Below, in pieces: positions 61,659-64,000 of a DNA stretch of 64,000 nucleotides. Both the position numbers and the translations under genes were made by a program. Below the pieces are notes generated by a model. That model did not search any database. It was not told where the DNA came from and saw nothing but the letters and a program-made list of their open reading frames with translations. The DNA is from Anthropogastromicrobium aceti (lineage in GTDB: Bacteria > Bacillota > Clostridia > Lachnospirales > Lachnospiraceae): NCBI RefSeq assembly GCF_025567095.1, contig NZ_JAOQJH010000004.1; one strand, written 5' to 3'. Each line of letters opens with the position of its first letter. Positions within the stretch are counted from its first letter, which is position 1.

Positions 61659-62500
61659 GTTTTTTTGCAACGATATTCACCTGGAGTCATTTTTGTATAG
61701 CGGCGAAATACTTTAGCAAAATAATTGCCATTTGCAAAACCGTTTTTGACAGCAATGACTTCTATAGTGTCAGTGCTTCCAAGAAGATCATTCATGGCAG
61801 ACTGAATACGCATTCTATTTAAATATTGAACAGGAGCAATGCCCCATTCACTGTGAAAAGAGCGGGACAGATGCTCAGAAGAAATATGGAGACGTTTTGC
61901 CACTTCATCAATGCCGCCAATGGTCGCAAATTCCTTTTCCATTAAAAGGGCTGCCTGGCTGGCAGTGCTTTCAGTGTGAAAAGCAGCTGGATGAAGAACA
62001 TGACGAAGCAGTCCACAGAGAAAGCCGTATAAAAATTCTCCGCCCTCATAGGGCTGCAAATGACCGCCGCTAATCATGCGCGTATGAAGAGCAAGCGCCT
62101 TTTGAATGCAGTTTGTCTGCGCGTCAATTGAAATAATACCGCCGCAGTGCTGCGTAAGCTTTTCAAAAAAAGGAAAAACAGCGCTTCCATTAAAATGAAG
62201 ATAGAGAAATTCCCATGGTTTATCAGATTTCTCAGGCAGATAATAGCAGCTTTTTTCGGGTATCGCAGCAAAAAAGGCTGTGCCGGGAGTAAGAAAAATA
62301 GTTTTGCCATTAGATTCATAAGCACCGCACCCAGACAGTGTATATTGAAAAAGATAACCGTGATAATTGGAGCGGCAGCTGTTATCAAAAAAGTAGTCTT
62401 CCTTATAGCGGCTTTCAATTCCGCCGTCAAGAAGCACCATTGGTTCATCTGGTAAGCTTTCAAGATTTAAGACACCAAATACGCCTTTTGTATAGTACAT
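61631..62500 (-). CDS. AraC-family transcriptional regulator
   Basis: 289 aa. N-terminal cupin-like sensor domain (about 1-150, with GYLFQYTLSGCGAYESNGK and WEFLYLHFNG) and C-terminal double helix-turn-helix (about 190-285: IDEVAKRLHISSEHLSRSFHSEWG, GFANGNYFAKVFRRYTKMTPGEYR, quoted here as NYFAKVFRRYTKMTPGEYR). Divergent from the GH27 gene, which it probably controls in response to a sugar. The ATG at 62500 with AAGGG upstream is preferred over TTG at 62503. The que operon promoter is embedded in its 3' end. Confidence 0.92.
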   Translation of the reverse strand: MYYTKGVFGVLNLESLPDEPMVLLDGGIESRYKEDYFFDNSCRSNYHGYLFQYTLSGCGAYESNGKTIFLTPGTAFFAAIPEKSCYYLPEKSDKPWEFLYLHFNGSAVFPFFEKLTQHCGGIISIDAQTNCIQKALALHTRMISGGHLQPYEGGEFLYGFLCGLLRHVLHPAAFHTESTASQAALLMEKEFATIGGIDEVAKRLHISSEHLSRSFHSEWGIAPVQYLNRMRIQSAMNDLLGSTDTIEVIAVKNGFANGNYFAKVFRRYTKMTPGEYRCKKTGQIRTLSV

Positions 62501-62599
62501 CAAAAAATTACCCTTTCATGTCAAGATTGTATTCTTTTATTTTTATATAAAGTGATTATAATAAAAAGTAAGAAAATAAACAATAGTAAGGAGGATATC

Positions 62600-63928
62600 A
62601 TGAACAAGAATGATTATGCACCGATTGCACCTATGGGCTGGAACAGCTATGACTATTATGACACGACAGTAAATGAAGAGCAGGTAAGAGCAAATGCTGC
62701 TTACTTGGCAGAGCACTTAAAGGATGCCGGCTACGAGTATGTAGTAGTTGATATTGAGTGGTACGCAAAGAAGGCAGGCTCACAGAGAAATATTTATCAG
62801 TATATTCCATATTCTGAACTGGCAATTGACGAATATTCACGCTTACAGCCAGATCCAGAGCGTTTCCCATCATCAGCAGATGGCACGGGCTTTAAGGCAC
62901 TTGCAGATTATGTACATAGCCTTGGCTTGAAGTTTGGTATTCACATAATGCGTGGTATTCCAAGAATCGCTGCACATACACATATGGCAGTAAAGAACAC
63001 TGACTGGACTGCAAACCAAATTGCTGATCCAAGCTCTATCTGTGGCTGGAATCCAGATATGTACGGTGTGAGAAATTGTGAGGCAGGACAGGCATATTAT
63101 GATTCTTTGCTTGAAATGTATGCTGAGTGGGGAGTTGATTTCATCAAATGTGATGATATTTGCAACACAAATATTTACCCGCACAATCCATATTCTGCAT
63201 CTCATGAGGTTGAAATGCTTGCAAAGGCAATCAAAAAGTGTGGAAGAAGTGTTGTATTGTCTCTGTCACCTGGACCAGCACTTATCGAGAAAGCATGGCA
63301 CTATGAGAACAATGCCAACATGTGGAGAATCACAGATGATTTCTGGGATAACTGGAAGCTTTTGAAAAACATGTTTGAGCGCTGTGAGCTGTGGCAGAAT
63401 CAGGTATCAAGAGGCAATTATCCAGATTGTGATATGCTTCCTGTTGGAAAGCTGGGCAAAGGCTTTGGCGAAGAGCGTGACACACGTTTTACAAAAGACG
63501 AGCAGCGCACAATGATGACACTTTGGTGTCTGTTTGGTTCACCGCTTATGATCGGTGCAGAGCTGACAAAGCTTGACGAGTGGACACTTGGTCTTTTAAC
63601 AAACAAGAAGGTGCTTTCAATGCTGACACCAGACTGCAAGCCGCACCAGATCGCAAGAGATGACAATCAGGCAGCATGGTCTGCACATAACGAAAAGACA
63701 GGCCAAACCTATGTTGCATTGTTTAACCTGTCTGAAGAAGTACAAATTGTAAATGCCGATATTGAAAGCATCATCGGAGCAGACGGCAGATGCCTATTCG
63801 AGCCAGATGCAGGACTTTCCTTAGAAGAACTGTGGACAGGCAAAGTAGACAGCGCAGAAACAGCAGTAAGTGCAGAGCTTGCACCGCATAGCTGTGTAGT
63901 ATATGAAGTCAATTACTCCCGCCCCTAA
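62600..63928 (+). CDS. Alpha-galactosidase / beta-L-arabinopyranosidase, GH27
   Basis: 442-aa retaining glycosidase. GWNSYDYYDTTVNE start of the barrel, DIEWY, nucleophile Asp in VDFIKCDD, acid/base Asp in RITDDFWD, and a C-terminal beta-domain (about 350-440). Cytoplasmic. AAGGAGG precedes the ATG at 62600. The last five codons (NYSRP) seem to come from a mobile-element end, so the native C-terminus probably stopped just after VVYEV. Alpha-galactosidase is the usual activity, but some relatives prefer beta-L-arabinopyranosides. Confidence 0.9.
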   Translation: MNKNDYAPIAPMGWNSYDYYDTTVNEEQVRANAAYLAEHLKDAGYEYVVVDIEWYAKKAGSQRNIYQYIPYSELAIDEYSRLQPDPERFPSSADGTGFKALADYVHSLGLKFGIHIMRGIPRIAAHTHMAVKNTDWTANQIADPSSICGWNPDMYGVRNCEAGQAYYDSLLEMYAEWGVDFIKCDDICNTNIYPHNPYSASHEVEMLAKAIKKCGRSVVLSLSPGPALIEKAWHYENNANMWRITDDFWDNWKLLKNMFERCELWQNQVSRGNYPDCDMLPVGKLGKGFGEERDTRFTKDEQRTMMTLWCLFGSPLMIGAELTKLDEWTLGLLTNKKVLSMLTPDCKPHQIARDDNQAAWSAHNEKTGQTYVALFNLSEEVQIVNADIESIIGADGRCLFEPDAGLSLEELWTGKVDSAETAVSAELAPHSCVVYEVNYSRP

Positions 63929-64000
63929 AGGGATCGGGGCTTGCTAAGGGCTCCGTTACCCGATAGGTATGATATGACGCGGGGTCACATCAGAAGTTTG
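63908..64000 (-). mobile_element. Probable right end of a second IS200/IS605-type element (continues beyond window)
   Basis: From about 63908 the sequence changes to a GC-rich structured stretch. Read on the minus strand it contains GCCCCGATCCCTTTAGGGGC and ends GGCGGGAGTAATTGAC, comparable to the GTGGGAGTATCAC end of the IS605-like element at 34802. If this is right, tnpB lies beyond 64000 on the minus strand. The element end also supplies the last codons and the stop of the GH27 gene. Confidence 0.45.

Noticed and set aside
1..64000. CRISPR array, prophage, rRNA or tRNA genes.
   Set aside because: No regularly spaced repeats, no phage structural or integrase genes, and no tRNA or rRNA signatures were found by eye.

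Overview
The window reads as chromosome of a low-to-moderate GC Gram-positive anaerobe, most likely a gut clostridium of the Lachnospiraceae type. That placement is inference. It rests on AGGAGG-type ribosome sites, a T-box in front of pheST, an ECF-type vitamin transporter subunit, LplB/LplC-type sugar permeases, a FeoA-FeoB fusion and a selenium-dependent molybdenum hydroxylase maturation cluster. No rRNA, tRNA, CRISPR array or prophage was seen. A 320-base run of N (36670-36989) is an assembly gap inside an insertion sequence.

Layout. (1) 1-3.5 kb: the end of an unknown gene, then pdxT-pdxS (de novo PLP synthesis) divergent from its MocR-type regulator pdxR. (2) 3.6-8.2 kb: a divergent GH51 / GH120-like pair for arabinoxylan-type side chains. 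(3) 8.3-10.7 kb: FeoAB iron transporter, followed by a broken diguanylate cyclase. (4) 11.5-33.2 kb: a Gram-positive polysaccharide utilisation locus with GH31, two ABC permeases, a membrane AraC-type sensor-regulator, a solute-binding protein, two heparinase II/III-type proteins, GH43, GH28-like, GH88, YesL and a nitrilase-superfamily hydrolase. Together they suggest import and intracellular breakdown of a uronic-acid-containing, xylose/arabinose-decorated glycan. (5) 33.2-39.2 kb: a cell-surface polysaccharide deacetylase, an IS605-like element (tnpA broken by the gap; TnpB without zinc-finger cysteines; a candidate omega-RNA) and a diguanylate cyclase. (6) 39.2-45.3 kb: T-box-pheS-pheT, then an ECF sigma factor with a probable anti-sigma partner.

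(7) 45.3-58.0 kb: a probable operon of sixteen genes that matures a selenium-dependent molybdenum hydroxylase: yqeC, moaC, mog, selD, yedF, a cysteine desulfurase/selenocysteine lyase, a DUF3343 carrier, yqeB, a MoeA-like protein, moaA, MOSC, xdhC and modABC. The hydroxylase itself is not in the window. The operon promoter overlaps the right end of a 261-bp inverted-repeat element. (8) 58.0-61.7 kb: an rRNA/tRNA methyltransferase, then on the minus strand a queuosine-salvage operon. In it a strong promoter, a preQ1-I riboswitch and an attenuator control a QueK-like nucleoside hydrolase, an ECF S-component and a QueL-like radical SAM lyase. (9) 61.6-64 kb: an AraC regulator divergent from a GH27 alpha-galactosidase, whose 3' end runs into what looks like the end of a second IS200/IS605-type element.

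The most interesting items are the riboswitch-controlled queuosine-salvage operon, the unusual enzyme set of the polysaccharide locus, and three families of small inverted-repeat elements lodged in regulatory or intercistronic positions of metabolic operons.
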